A stretch of DNA of 64,000 nt, taken from contig NC_007912.1 in NCBI RefSeq assembly GCF_000013665.1, positions 3,086,501 to 3,150,500 of the forward strand, written 5' to 3'. Positions 54,265 through 62,432 of the stretch are shown here, piece by piece (position 1 is the first letter of the stretch; each line of letters opens with the position of its first letter). The notes under the pieces are model-generated. The model saw only the letters and a program-made list of their open reading frames with translations. It was not told the origin of the DNA and made no database searches. Origin of the DNA: Saccharophagus degradans 2-40 (GTDB taxonomy: Bacteria; Pseudomonadota; Gammaproteobacteria; Pseudomonadales; Cellvibrionaceae). The position numbers and the translations under genes are program-made.

Positions 54265-57200
54265 TCAACTGTTTAATTCGACTATTTGATTCGCCTCGTC
54301 AAACATCGCTTCTATCAGTTGTTGTAATTTGTTTATATACTCTGCACTTGCAGCGCCATCCGCATCGATTTGAGCCTCTACTTGTTTACAATATTCATGA
54401 ACCTTGCCCATTGATATATTGCCACTTGAGCCTTTCATGGCATGCACTAGGTGGCGCACTTGCTCTGTATCGTTATTTGCAAAAGCCTCGTTTAACGACG
54501 TATTAAACGAGGCGTGAGCATTGAGAAGCGTTGTAAGAATTTTAACGTATCGCTCTGGCTTATTCTTAAACATGGGCTGCAACATTGCTGGGGTGTGAAT
54601 AACCAGCCCTTTTGGTAATTTAAGTAAGCCTAAGTCCACCTTTACCACTTGCGGTTCAACCGGATTTTCTTCTGCAGGTGGCGATTTTTTTTCTAATATA
54701 TCTGGGGTGTCCGGGGTCTCTGGGTTATTTTCTATAGCCGCCTCATCTGTTCTTAGTTCTGCAGGCAACCAGCTTACAAGCGCCAACCTCACCTCATCAG
54801 CATCTACCGGCTTTGCAACATAATCATTCATGCCAGCTCGCAAACATTTGTCCCTATCACCTTGCATAGCGTTTGCAGTTAACGCAACGATAGGCACAAT
54901 TTTGCATTCTTCGCCTGCCGCCCCTTCGCGAATTTGTTTGGTAGCGTTATACCCGTCAAGCACCGGCATTTGGCAATCCATAAATACAAAGTGGTAGCGC
55001 AAGTCACCAGTATTTTCTTTTAGCGCGGAAATAGCTTGCTGACCATCGTCAACCAAGGTGAATGCCAAACCAAAGTCTTCTAATATGCCAGCTATTACTT
55101 GCTGATTCACTAAATTATCTTCCACCACTAAAATTCGAACATTATCGCCCCAAACAATATTGGGGTTAGCAGTTGATTCCGTTGTAGCATGCACAGACTC
55201 AAGCAATGCAGGTGTAATAAACTGTTGCTTATTCGACTTTTTAATTTGAATAAAATATTGTATCGCTTGATGAAGGTAAGGTGCGGAAACGGGCTTCATT
55301 AAGCAGCCGACCACACCGACCTCTTGCATATGGAATCGCGAGGCCATATCTGCGCTAGAACTTAAAATAATTACACTATTCGGCTTAATACAAGGTGAAC
55401 CCTGAATTCTTTCCGCTAAATCTATGCCATTTATATTTGGCATATGGCAATCCATAAGCACAAGGTCAAATACCGTATCTTGTACTTCTGCAACAAGTAC
55501 CAACGCCTGCTCAGGCCCGGCCACCTTAGTCACATGTATTCCCCAGCTAATTAACTGCCCAGAAATTACATCTAAATTAGTAAGATTGTCGTCTACTAGC
55601 AATACGTTCAAACCTGTTACATCACTTTCGGCATTATCTACCGGCAGGCAACTGCCTGTTTCTACATGCACAACAAAATCAAACCTTGTACCTTTACCTA
55701 CTTCGCTTACAACAAAAATATCTCCGCCCATTATTCGGGTTAGCATTTTACAAATAGAAAGCCCTAAACCTGTGCCACCGTAACGCCGTGTTGTAGAGCT
55801 ATCTACTTGTGTAAATGAATCGAATAAACCACTTATTTTATCGCTGGGAATACCTATACCTGTATCCGTCACACTGCACCGCAACTGATTTAGCCCATTT
55901 ATTTCTGAATCTAGTTTTGCACGTACAATAATTTCGCCCTGCGAAGTAAACTTGAGTGCGTTACTCAATAAGTTATTTATTATTTGGCGCAAGCGGCTCG
56001 GGTCACCACGCAACACTTTGCCCCCTAAGCCAATATCATCTAACACCAGCTCTATACCTTTTTCTTGCGCGGAATAGTTAAATGATTGAACTACATCCGA
56101 GAGTAATCGGTGTGGATCAAAATCTAAATGCTCTAGTTCGAGCTTGCCCGCTTCAACTTTGGAATAATCCAAAATATCGTTAATCACGCTTAATAACGAT
56201 TGTCCACTAGACTGGGCCAGAAGCAGTTTGCGCTCCTGCTCGGGCGTTAGAGATGAATTAAGCACCAACCCAAGCATGCCTAACACCCCATTCATAGGGG
56301 TACGTATTTCATGACTCATACAGGCTAAAAATTCAGATTTTGCTCTACTGGAACTTTCCGCTTCGTTTTTAGCGGCGAGCAACTCTAGCTCGTAATATTT
56401 ACGCGATTGAATAAGCTCATTAAAACTATTGGCCAGCAGCCCAAACTCATTGGATTCCTGCACCTGCACTCGCTGAGAAAAATCGCCTTTAACCAATTTA
56501 TTAGCCACAATGGTAATGGCTTTAATAGGGTTGGTAATACGTATCGACAGAAAAAAGGCTAACACGGAAAGCAACATGGCCGTGAACCACACAGATAGCA
56601 ACATCACTCCCGCCAACCAATTTGACGAAGCGAGTGCATCTGCTTCTTTGACTTCACTCACCAACAACCAATCCAGATTTCGCAGCGTAAGGTTTTGGTG
56701 CATCCCCAAATACACAGTACCGTCAGCTTCGGAATATTTTATTAGTTTGGGCTTATCGCTATGCTTGGCAGTCTCATTCGCTTCTAGCCAGCGTTTAACA
56801 GGTGCAGTGTTTATTTGTGTAATTAGAAGCTGTTCGCTTTGTCGGCGCTGCGTGCGCAGTGTGCCATCTGGCCCCACTAAGTAATGCCTATACATAGATG
56901 CACTATTTAATTTTAAATGGTTTATTATACGATCTATACGAAATTGCATCGCATACGCGCCTATGCGTTGGCCTTCACTATTTACCAGAGGCGATACGAC
57001 AAACCCTGCAATTATTCCCGCTGATGGTTCGTAATGTTCGAAATCGGCAAACAGCGTTTGCCCAGTTGCCAAGGTTTTGCGCACAGTACCACCAAATTTC
57101 GTATTAGCATACTTACCGTGGACTAAATTAGTGCCTAAATCAGATTCTTTCGCGACGGTAAATAATATATTACCGTCAACATCTATTAAAAAAACGTCGT

Positions 57201-57594
57201 AGATGTAATCGTAGTTGCGCGATATATCAACCAAACCACCTTGTCGACTGGCCGTGATTTCTGCCCATTTTATACTTTTATGAAATGATTCAATTGATAG
57301 CTCAGTTTGTACGGCAGCCTCATGTAATTCCTGTAAAAACTTAATGTTATTTTCGTCCTGCGCGCCGCTTAAACTATCCATTAATCGGTATTCAAACCAA
57401 TTATTTAAAAAGTTCATCGTGTTGCGCGCATCGCTTTCTAGGTGATCTTGTGCCGAGGCGACCAAACTATTGCGCGCAACTTGGTACCCTATAAACGCAA
57501 CCAAGAAAAGCGGCACTAAAGAAAGCAGTAAAAACCACTGAATAAGTGTTTTTTGGATACTGTGAGTAAATTTATTTTTATTTTGTTTACTCAT
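54265..57594 (-). CDS. Hybrid sensor histidine kinase (dCache-HAMP-HisKA-HATPase-REC-REC-Hpt)
   Basis: A 1109-aa multi-domain phosphorelay protein. It has a first membrane helix (about 17-37), a long periplasmic Cache-like sensor region (to about 325), a second helix, HAMP, then FLACMSHEIRTPMNG with the phospho-His. ATPase motifs NNLLSNALKFT, TDTGIGIP and YGGTGLGLS follow. There are two receiver domains (VLLVDDN...LVLMDCHMP and ILVVEDN...FVFMDCQMP) and a C-terminal Hpt with LVHAMKGSSGNI. All phosphotransfer residues appear intact. Its start overlaps the stop of the upstream binding-protein gene by 8 bases, suggesting the two form one sensory unit. The output regulator is elsewhere. Confidence 0.93.
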   Translation of the reverse strand: MSKQNKNKFTHSIQKTLIQWFLLLSLVPLFLVAFIGYQVARNSLVASAQDHLESDARNTMNFLNNWFEYRLMDSLSGAQDENNIKFLQELHEAAVQTELSIESFHKSIKWAEITASRQGGLVDISRNYDYIYDVFLIDVDGNILFTVAKESDLGTNLVHGKYANTKFGGTVRKTLATGQTLFADFEHYEPSAGIIAGFVVSPLVNSEGQRIGAYAMQFRIDRIINHLKLNSASMYRHYLVGPDGTLRTQRRQSEQLLITQINTAPVKRWLEANETAKHSDKPKLIKYSEADGTVYLGMHQNLTLRNLDWLLVSEVKEADALASSNWLAGVMLLSVWFTAMLLSVLAFFLSIRITNPIKAITIVANKLVKGDFSQRVQVQESNEFGLLANSFNELIQSRKYYELELLAAKNEAESSSRAKSEFLACMSHEIRTPMNGVLGMLGLVLNSSLTPEQERKLLLAQSSGQSLLSVINDILDYSKVEAGKLELEHLDFDPHRLLSDVVQSFNYSAQEKGIELVLDDIGLGGKVLRGDPSRLRQIINNLLSNALKFTSQGEIIVRAKLDSEINGLNQLRCSVTDTGIGIPSDKISGLFDSFTQVDSSTTRRYGGTGLGLSICKMLTRIMGGDIFVVSEVGKGTRFDFVVHVETGSCLPVDNAESDVTGLNVLLVDDNLTNLDVISGQLISWGIHVTKVAGPEQALVLVAEVQDTVFDLVLMDCHMPNINGIDLAERIQGSPCIKPNSVIILSSSADMASRFHMQEVGVVGCLMKPVSAPYLHQAIQYFIQIKKSNKQQFITPALLESVHATTESTANPNIVWGDNVRILVVEDNLVNQQVIAGILEDFGLAFTLVDDGQQAISALKENTGDLRYHFVFMDCQMPVLDGYNATKQIREGAAGEECKIVPIVALTANAMQGDRDKCLRAGMNDYVAKPVDADEVRLALVSWLPAELRTDEAAIENNPETPDTPDILEKKSPPAEENPVEPQVVKVDLGLLKLPKGLVIHTPAMLQPMFKNKPERYVKILTTLLNAHASFNTSLNEAFANNDTEQVRHLVHAMKGSSGNISMGKVHEYCKQVEAQIDADGAASAEYINKLQQLIEAMFDEANQIVELNS

Positions 57595-58750
57595 CGATGC
57601 AACAACCTTGCTGAGTTAAATTTACGTAAAAATTGGGGTCACTAAATGCATCTATATCTATCGGTTCGCTTAATATATTCGCCTGAACAGCCAACCCCAT
57701 AATATGTGCTAGGCCGGCCTTATCTATATTAAGGTGCTTGTAGTTAATAACTTTTAATTCTGGATCTAGGCTCGCAACAATAGCCTCGCGACTGTGAGAA
57801 GGAATATGTTTGCGCACAATTTTCACAATATCTTCCAGTGCCTCTCCACCTCGCTCTCGCGCAGCTTCTATATCGGCACCAGCTTTATGGATTGCGGTCA
57901 TCACCTCTCTAAGCGCTTGCTCTTTGGAGGCAATCGCGCGGTCGGTTGCAATAGCTATACATTCCACGTGGCCGTTGGGCCACTTGATGACATCTTTGGA
58001 GTACCAGGCAATTTTGCCAAAGCCACTAGTTTCTACAATATCGGCCCAGGGTAGAGATTGCTCGAATGCTGCGGGTGTAGCTCGGTTAGCTTGACCGAGA
58101 ATATATTTGGGGGCTAGTGGCGGTGCCTGAGGAATAATAAGCACATCTGCGCCACCGTGAGGTAGTTTATCCATGCGCAGCCCATAACTATTCAAATATT
58201 TGTGCAGCACCACAGAATGGGTTGAGAGCAGATGCGGCACCCCCACTTTAAGCTGGAGTAGCTGATTGGAATTTAGATTTTTGATGGCGTTCGCTAAATC
58301 TTGATTCGGCGTTCGATCTTTTCTGTGTGGGCTAAGCTCGAGCTGCCCTGCAATAATCTCGTTAACTGCAAGTGCATTGCCGTCGCGGTGCATTAACCCT
58401 ATCCAGCGAAAATCCCCCATCTCTCGGTACATATCCATAGCCAGCGGGCTCATTACAAATGCCAGGTCTGCTCTACCCTCATAGAAGTGGGCGCGCAATA
58501 GATCCCAGTTATTCATTTTAGATAACTGAAAATCAGCGTACTGCATATGCGGTGCATAGCGCTCATAGGCCACAAGCGCGGCATAGTGGTCGGCTAAGGG
58601 AATATACAATGCCCGAATGGGCTCTTTATTCGCTCCATAAGCGTGTGTAGTTACGATACAAAAGCACAGCCCAATGCGGACCAACTGCTGTATTAAAAAA
58701 CATTTTAGCGAGCTCTTGGAAAGGTAACTGCGGCACAAGCAAGCATTCAA
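57587..58750 (-). CDS. Periplasmic substrate-binding-like protein (NrtA/SsuA/PhnD type)
   Basis: A 387-aa exported protein. After an unusually long N terminus, a hydrophobic signal (VRIGLCFCIVTTHAYGA) precedes a type II periplasmic-binding fold: IRALYIPLADHYAALVAYERY, GRADLAFVMSPLAMDMY and a second lobe with CIAIATDRAIASKEQALREV. These are usual for nitrate/sulfonate/phosphonate-binding proteins of ABC importers. No permease or ATPase gene is present. Instead it overlaps a hybrid sensor kinase gene, so it probably presents ligand to that kinase. The exact start is uncertain. Confidence 0.8.
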   Translation of the reverse strand: MNACLCRSYLSKSSLKCFLIQQLVRIGLCFCIVTTHAYGANKEPIRALYIPLADHYAALVAYERYAPHMQYADFQLSKMNNWDLLRAHFYEGRADLAFVMSPLAMDMYREMGDFRWIGLMHRDGNALAVNEIIAGQLELSPHRKDRTPNQDLANAIKNLNSNQLLQLKVGVPHLLSTHSVVLHKYLNSYGLRMDKLPHGGADVLIIPQAPPLAPKYILGQANRATPAAFEQSLPWADIVETSGFGKIAWYSKDVIKWPNGHVECIAIATDRAIASKEQALREVMTAIHKAGADIEAARERGGEALEDIVKIVRKHIPSHSREAIVASLDPELKVINYKHLNIDKAGLAHIMGLAVQANILSEPIDIDAFSDPNFYVNLTQQGCCIDE

Positions 58751-58928
58751 CGGCCTGTCTCCAATTTGATTTATGCCCTTTAAGCATAGACCAAGACTCG
58801 CAAATAGCAGGGGCTAGCACGTTATTTTGGAGGCAGTCATTCAAGCCTTGTGGTGAGCCTAGAAAGCAAAGCCCGCAGCGTAAAAACGCCACGAGCCTTA
58901 AATTGGGAGTGTGCAATAACGCTATAAA

Positions 58929-60632
58929 CTACGGGTTTGGCGCCACTAATACATCTTTAGCTTCGCGCCAGCTATTTTCACCGCGCTTGTACACCTCAAA
59001 TGATCCACCGTCGTCCCATACACTTGCGCCAAAGCCGTACTGAATAGCAAATGTGGCATGGGCACCTAAATAAGCCAAACGAGCCTGCTGGTTACATACA
59101 TTCTGCGGTGCAGTAAAATCGTAATGGGCAGCGCCAAATTCGTTCACCATAACGGGTATGTCGTGCTGCTCAGACCAAGTATTTGCGCGCTTATATATGT
59201 TCTCTAGGTCGGTGTAATCTTGCTCTGTACCCCACGATCGTACGCACTGACCGCCAAACTGCCAAGGGTCGTAGGAGTGAAAGTTACCAATAAGGTAATC
59301 ATCATTAGGGATTGCAGCCGCAAGTAAGGCATCCACAGGGGTATACCCATTACCAGAGAACACTACCAATCGCGTGGGATTGGTTTCGCGAATAATATCG
59401 AGAATACGTGGGTTGAGGTCATCCACATCGGCCACTGTCATGCCGTTTGGCTCATTGAGTATCTCAAACATTAAGCGAGCCGACTTATTCTTAAAGCGTT
59501 CGGCAATTTGCTGCCAAATTGCATCAAAGCGATCGCGGTATGTTTGATTGCCGTAGTTTTCTTTTAGCCAGTGTTCGTGGTGGGCATTAAGAATTACGAA
59601 ATAGCCCTGCGCCAAGGCCCAATCTACAATCTGCTCAGTGCGATCCATACGTGCTGCATTTACAGCGTAGGGGGCTGTATCAGCCGTGTGATCATCCCAA
59701 GTTGCTGGGATGCGTACATGGCGGAAACCTGCATCCTTGTAGGCTTTAAAATAGTATTCCTGCGCAGCCGGTGCCCAGTCACCTTCGTTGGGGAAGGCAT
59801 CTAAGGTATTGCCTAGGTTAATACCTATTCCCATACCCAACACGGCGTTTTCTGGGGTGTAAACGGTATTATCGGTGTAATTAAAGGCAATGGAATCTAA
59901 CCCAATAGCAGCGCCTTCGCCGGCCATGGTTACCCTTATTACTTGCGCGCCATCGCTTATGTACACGCCGTTAAGCGTATATTCGCCAAATGCGGTGCTG
60001 TCATTAGCGGCAATATCAACTGTGCCTAACACTGCGCCATCTACACTCAGCGCCAAACCGGCAGTATTAGCTGCGTGCGGCTGTACCGCAAAACTAATGT
60101 CAAACAAACCGGAAGTTTGCACTGTTAGTGAATATTCTACGTACTCGCCTGACTGCATATCCGTAATAGCATAGCCGTCCGCAATGGCCACTATATCTAC
60201 ATCGTCAGTTCGCAACTCACCGCCACTGTTACCAGTGGTGTTATCTAATGCCGAAGAAGCACAGGTATCGTAATACTCCGCTTGCACCATGGTAGTATCA
60301 CTTGCAGATAATAGCGCTGGTGCCATTTCATGCTGGCACGCTAAAGCATCGCCACCAGAGGAGCTAGAGGAACTATTAGACGAAGAGCTGGAACTGGACG
60401 AACTAGAGCTTGAAGAGGAGCTTGAGGAACTAGTTGAAGAACTGCTCGAAGAGCTACTAGACGAACTGCTGCTAGACGAGCTAGAGGATGAGCCACTTGC
60501 AGCACCGCCATCACTCCCGCCACCACAGGCAGTAAGCCCGGCAAAGCAGCTTATAAGTAGCGCGGATTTCAAAAAGGTAAGCTTTCGTGTACAGCTAAAC
60601 GCAGTGCGGGTAAAGTCTAAAAGAAACATCAA
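58929..60632 (-). CDS. GH5 family glycoside hydrolase (endoglucanase-like) lipoprotein with poly-Ser linker and CBM6/35-like domain
   Basis: A 567-aa outer-membrane-anchored or secreted glycosidase. Order: lipoprotein signal (SALLISCFAGLTACGGG, lipobox near residue 36), a linker of about 45 residues almost all Ser, a beta-sandwich of the CBM6/CBM35 type (about 105-255: VQAEYYDT, GEYVEYSLTV, IDS-type ending), then a GH5 barrel. The acid/base Glu is in FEILNEPNG and the nucleophile Glu in VMVNEFGA; HAHHEH-type loops are conserved (ILNAHHEHW). Cellulose, glucomannan or mixed-linked glucan are possible substrates. It is divergent from an AraC regulator. Confidence 0.92.
   Translation of the reverse strand: MMFLLDFTRTAFSCTRKLTFLKSALLISCFAGLTACGGGSDGGAASGSSSSSSSSSSSSSSSSSSSTSSSSSSSSSSSSSSSSSSNSSSSSSGGDALACQHEMAPALLSASDTTMVQAEYYDTCASSALDNTTGNSGGELRTDDVDIVAIADGYAITDMQSGEYVEYSLTVQTSGLFDISFAVQPHAANTAGLALSVDGAVLGTVDIAANDSTAFGEYTLNGVYISDGAQVIRVTMAGEGAAIGLDSIAFNYTDNTVYTPENAVLGMGIGINLGNTLDAFPNEGDWAPAAQEYYFKAYKDAGFRHVRIPATWDDHTADTAPYAVNAARMDRTEQIVDWALAQGYFVILNAHHEHWLKENYGNQTYRDRFDAIWQQIAERFKNKSARLMFEILNEPNGMTVADVDDLNPRILDIIRETNPTRLVVFSGNGYTPVDALLAAAIPNDDYLIGNFHSYDPWQFGGQCVRSWGTEQDYTDLENIYKRANTWSEQHDIPVMVNEFGAAHYDFTAPQNVCNQQARLAYLGAHATFAIQYGFGASVWDDGGSFEVYKRGENSWREAKDVLVAPNP
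60352..60490. repeat. Serine-codon repeat encoding the poly-Ser linker
   Basis: Irregular GAGCTAGAGGAACTA-type tandem units on the plus strand, specifying about 45 Ser residues on the minus strand with mixed AGC/AGT/TCx codons. Poly-Ser linkers are a hallmark of Saccharophagus/Cellvibrio carbohydrate-active enzymes. Confidence 0.85.
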
Positions 60633-60985
60633 TCACTCCAGAATTTTCTTATTTTGGTTATTTTCTCACTTTCGTTCACGGCGCTGCTAAGTGAGCATAC
60701 AGCTATTTATAACGGCCCAGTACGCAAACGCCAATAAGCGCAATAATCTACTCAAGCCCGCCTTTGTGTCGCCCAGAGTCCCGTATTTACGTAAGTTCGT
60801 ACCTCGCACTCACGCTTTTGTGCCGTATTATGCATAAAAATCCGTCGCCAATGGGTGATGCCCCCAGCAAACCACAAATTCGCTTTTACCCTGCTAAGCC
60901 ACAATATCCGCTATTATTTTAATTGCGCTAACTAAGATCCAGCTATAAACCAAATAGCACCAAAACAATAAAGGCCAATTCAACT
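60633..60985. promoter_or_regulatory. Divergent promoter region between the GH5 and AraC genes
   Basis: 353 bases without a gene, expected to hold both promoters. No clear operator palindrome stands out. Confidence 0.4.
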
Positions 60986-62143
60986 TTGAACCAAATAGCT
61001 CACGATACACTGCTGTTTAACCTGCACGACCTTATTTTACTGATGGCCGTAGGCCAATACGTATTACTGGCCGTACTGCTATTTTGCACGCGTAAACAAA
61101 CCGAAAAGAGCAGCTATTTACTGTGTGCCTTTCTACTATTAAACGCGGCACAATCGGTAGACACTCTGATAATTTGGAGCGATCAACTAAGACTATTAAC
61201 GCTTAACTGGCACCCGAACTTATTCTTTTGGGGGCACATAGGCGTTTGGCTACAGGGGCCATTACTGTATTTATACGTAGCCAGCGTGCTTTATAAAGAT
61301 TTTCGTTTTAAACCTACAGATGCGTTGCACCTATTACCTGCAATAACGGTAACCGGCTTACTTGTAAATGCTTACTACAGCCTGCCAAAAGCCGAACAAA
61401 TACAAGGTATGCAAAACTTGCAATTTATGTGGACCCCTCTAATGGGTAACCTCACCACACTGCGGTACCTAAGCGTGGTTGCGTATGGCGCATGGTGTTT
61501 GTTTGCGCTTGCCCGTTACCGCAAACAACTTAGGCATCAATATGCCAATTTAGAAGTAAGCGAACGCAGCTGGCTAACATGGGTGGTATTGGGGGTTGTG
61601 CTTATAGCTAGCTGGGCACTTGTCGTACACCTCATAGGCAATAATATTGAACATACCCTGTCAAACTTTATGGGTATAGGCGGCAATTATTTTTCTTTTA
61701 TATTTGTTAACTCGTTGGTGTTTACCAGTATTCGCTACACCCATTTATTTGATGGCTTAAGCAGTACACAACCCGTTAGCGCAGAAGAACCAACCGCAGA
61801 GGAAAAAGGCTTTAAGGACGAGCACATACTGCGTATTCAAAACTATATGCAACAACATAAACCCTATTTAGATAACAACATTAACTTAGAGCATCTTGCA
61901 CAGAAGGTTTCCTTACCGGAACGCACCCTATCGCGCATAGTGAATCAGCACTTTAATAAAAACTTCTTTGAATTTATAAACACTTACCGAATAGACGAAG
62001 CTAAAAAACTGCTGAAACAAGATAAAACAAAAGCAATAATTGATGTGCTCGCCGAGGCGGGTTTTAGCAGCAAATCTACATTTAACTCTATATTCAAACA
62101 GCAAGTAGGTATGACCCCTTCGCAGTACCGCAAACTAGAGTAA
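60986..62143 (+). CDS. Membrane-anchored AraC-family transcriptional regulator
   Basis: A 385-aa regulator. The N-terminal 250 residues hold about seven hydrophobic helices (for example LILLMAVGQYVLLAVLLFC, TWVVLGVVLIASWALVVHLIG). The C-terminal 100 residues are an AraC DNA-binding domain with two helix-turn-helix motifs (INLEHLAQKVSLPERTLSRI; DVLAEAGFSSKSTFNSIFKQ) ending PSQYRK. Such proteins sense a membrane or periplasmic signal and act at nearby carbohydrate genes. The frame opens at TTG with AAAGG 11 bases before it; an internal ATG at residue 20 would truncate the first helix. Confidence 0.85.
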   Translation: MNQIAHDTLLFNLHDLILLMAVGQYVLLAVLLFCTRKQTEKSSYLLCAFLLLNAAQSVDTLIIWSDQLRLLTLNWHPNLFFWGHIGVWLQGPLLYLYVASVLYKDFRFKPTDALHLLPAITVTGLLVNAYYSLPKAEQIQGMQNLQFMWTPLMGNLTTLRYLSVVAYGAWCLFALARYRKQLRHQYANLEVSERSWLTWVVLGVVLIASWALVVHLIGNNIEHTLSNFMGIGGNYFSFIFVNSLVFTSIRYTHLFDGLSSTQPVSAEEPTAEEKGFKDEHILRIQNYMQQHKPYLDNNINLEHLAQKVSLPERTLSRIVNQHFNKNFFEFINTYRIDEAKKLLKQDKTKAIIDVLAEAGFSSKSTFNSIFKQQVGMTPSQYRKLE

Positions 62144-62180
62144 CCCCCATGTACCATTTTAAGCAGCGGCAAATAAAAAA

Positions 62181-62214
62181 TGCCTTTACGGCATATATCA
62201 ATGCGGTAAAGGCA
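62181..62214. terminator. Hairpin after the AraC gene
   Basis: TGCCTTTAC / GTAAAGGCA with an inner GCAT/ATGC pair. The A run lies on the left, so the U tract would serve minus-strand transcripts; for the AraC transcript it is a stem-loop only. Confidence 0.5.
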
Positions 62215-62432
62215 CAAGCTCACCTAACACAAAGGAAGGAAACCAATTAGACAAAGTATGCTTTTGTCGCAGCTGCAGTTGGGCTTGGCATCAACCGGCT
62301 ATAGCGGCTATAGCGGCTAAAAAGCCATACATTGACTTAAATGTCATATTGACTATATGATACTTGCATACAAGCTGTCTACCCCTTTCTATTAAATATC
62401 GCTACTAGCGCGGTATGGCCAGAGGCAAACAA

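Noticed and set aside
58626..58916. 96-codon minus-strand frame overlapping the start of the binding-protein gene
   Set aside because: It lacks a signal or domain, overlaps in another frame the better-supported gene, and has no clear ribosome site.
60289..60690. Plus-strand frame of 133 codons rich in Glu and Leu
   Set aside because: It is the antisense of the poly-serine linker of the GH5 gene.
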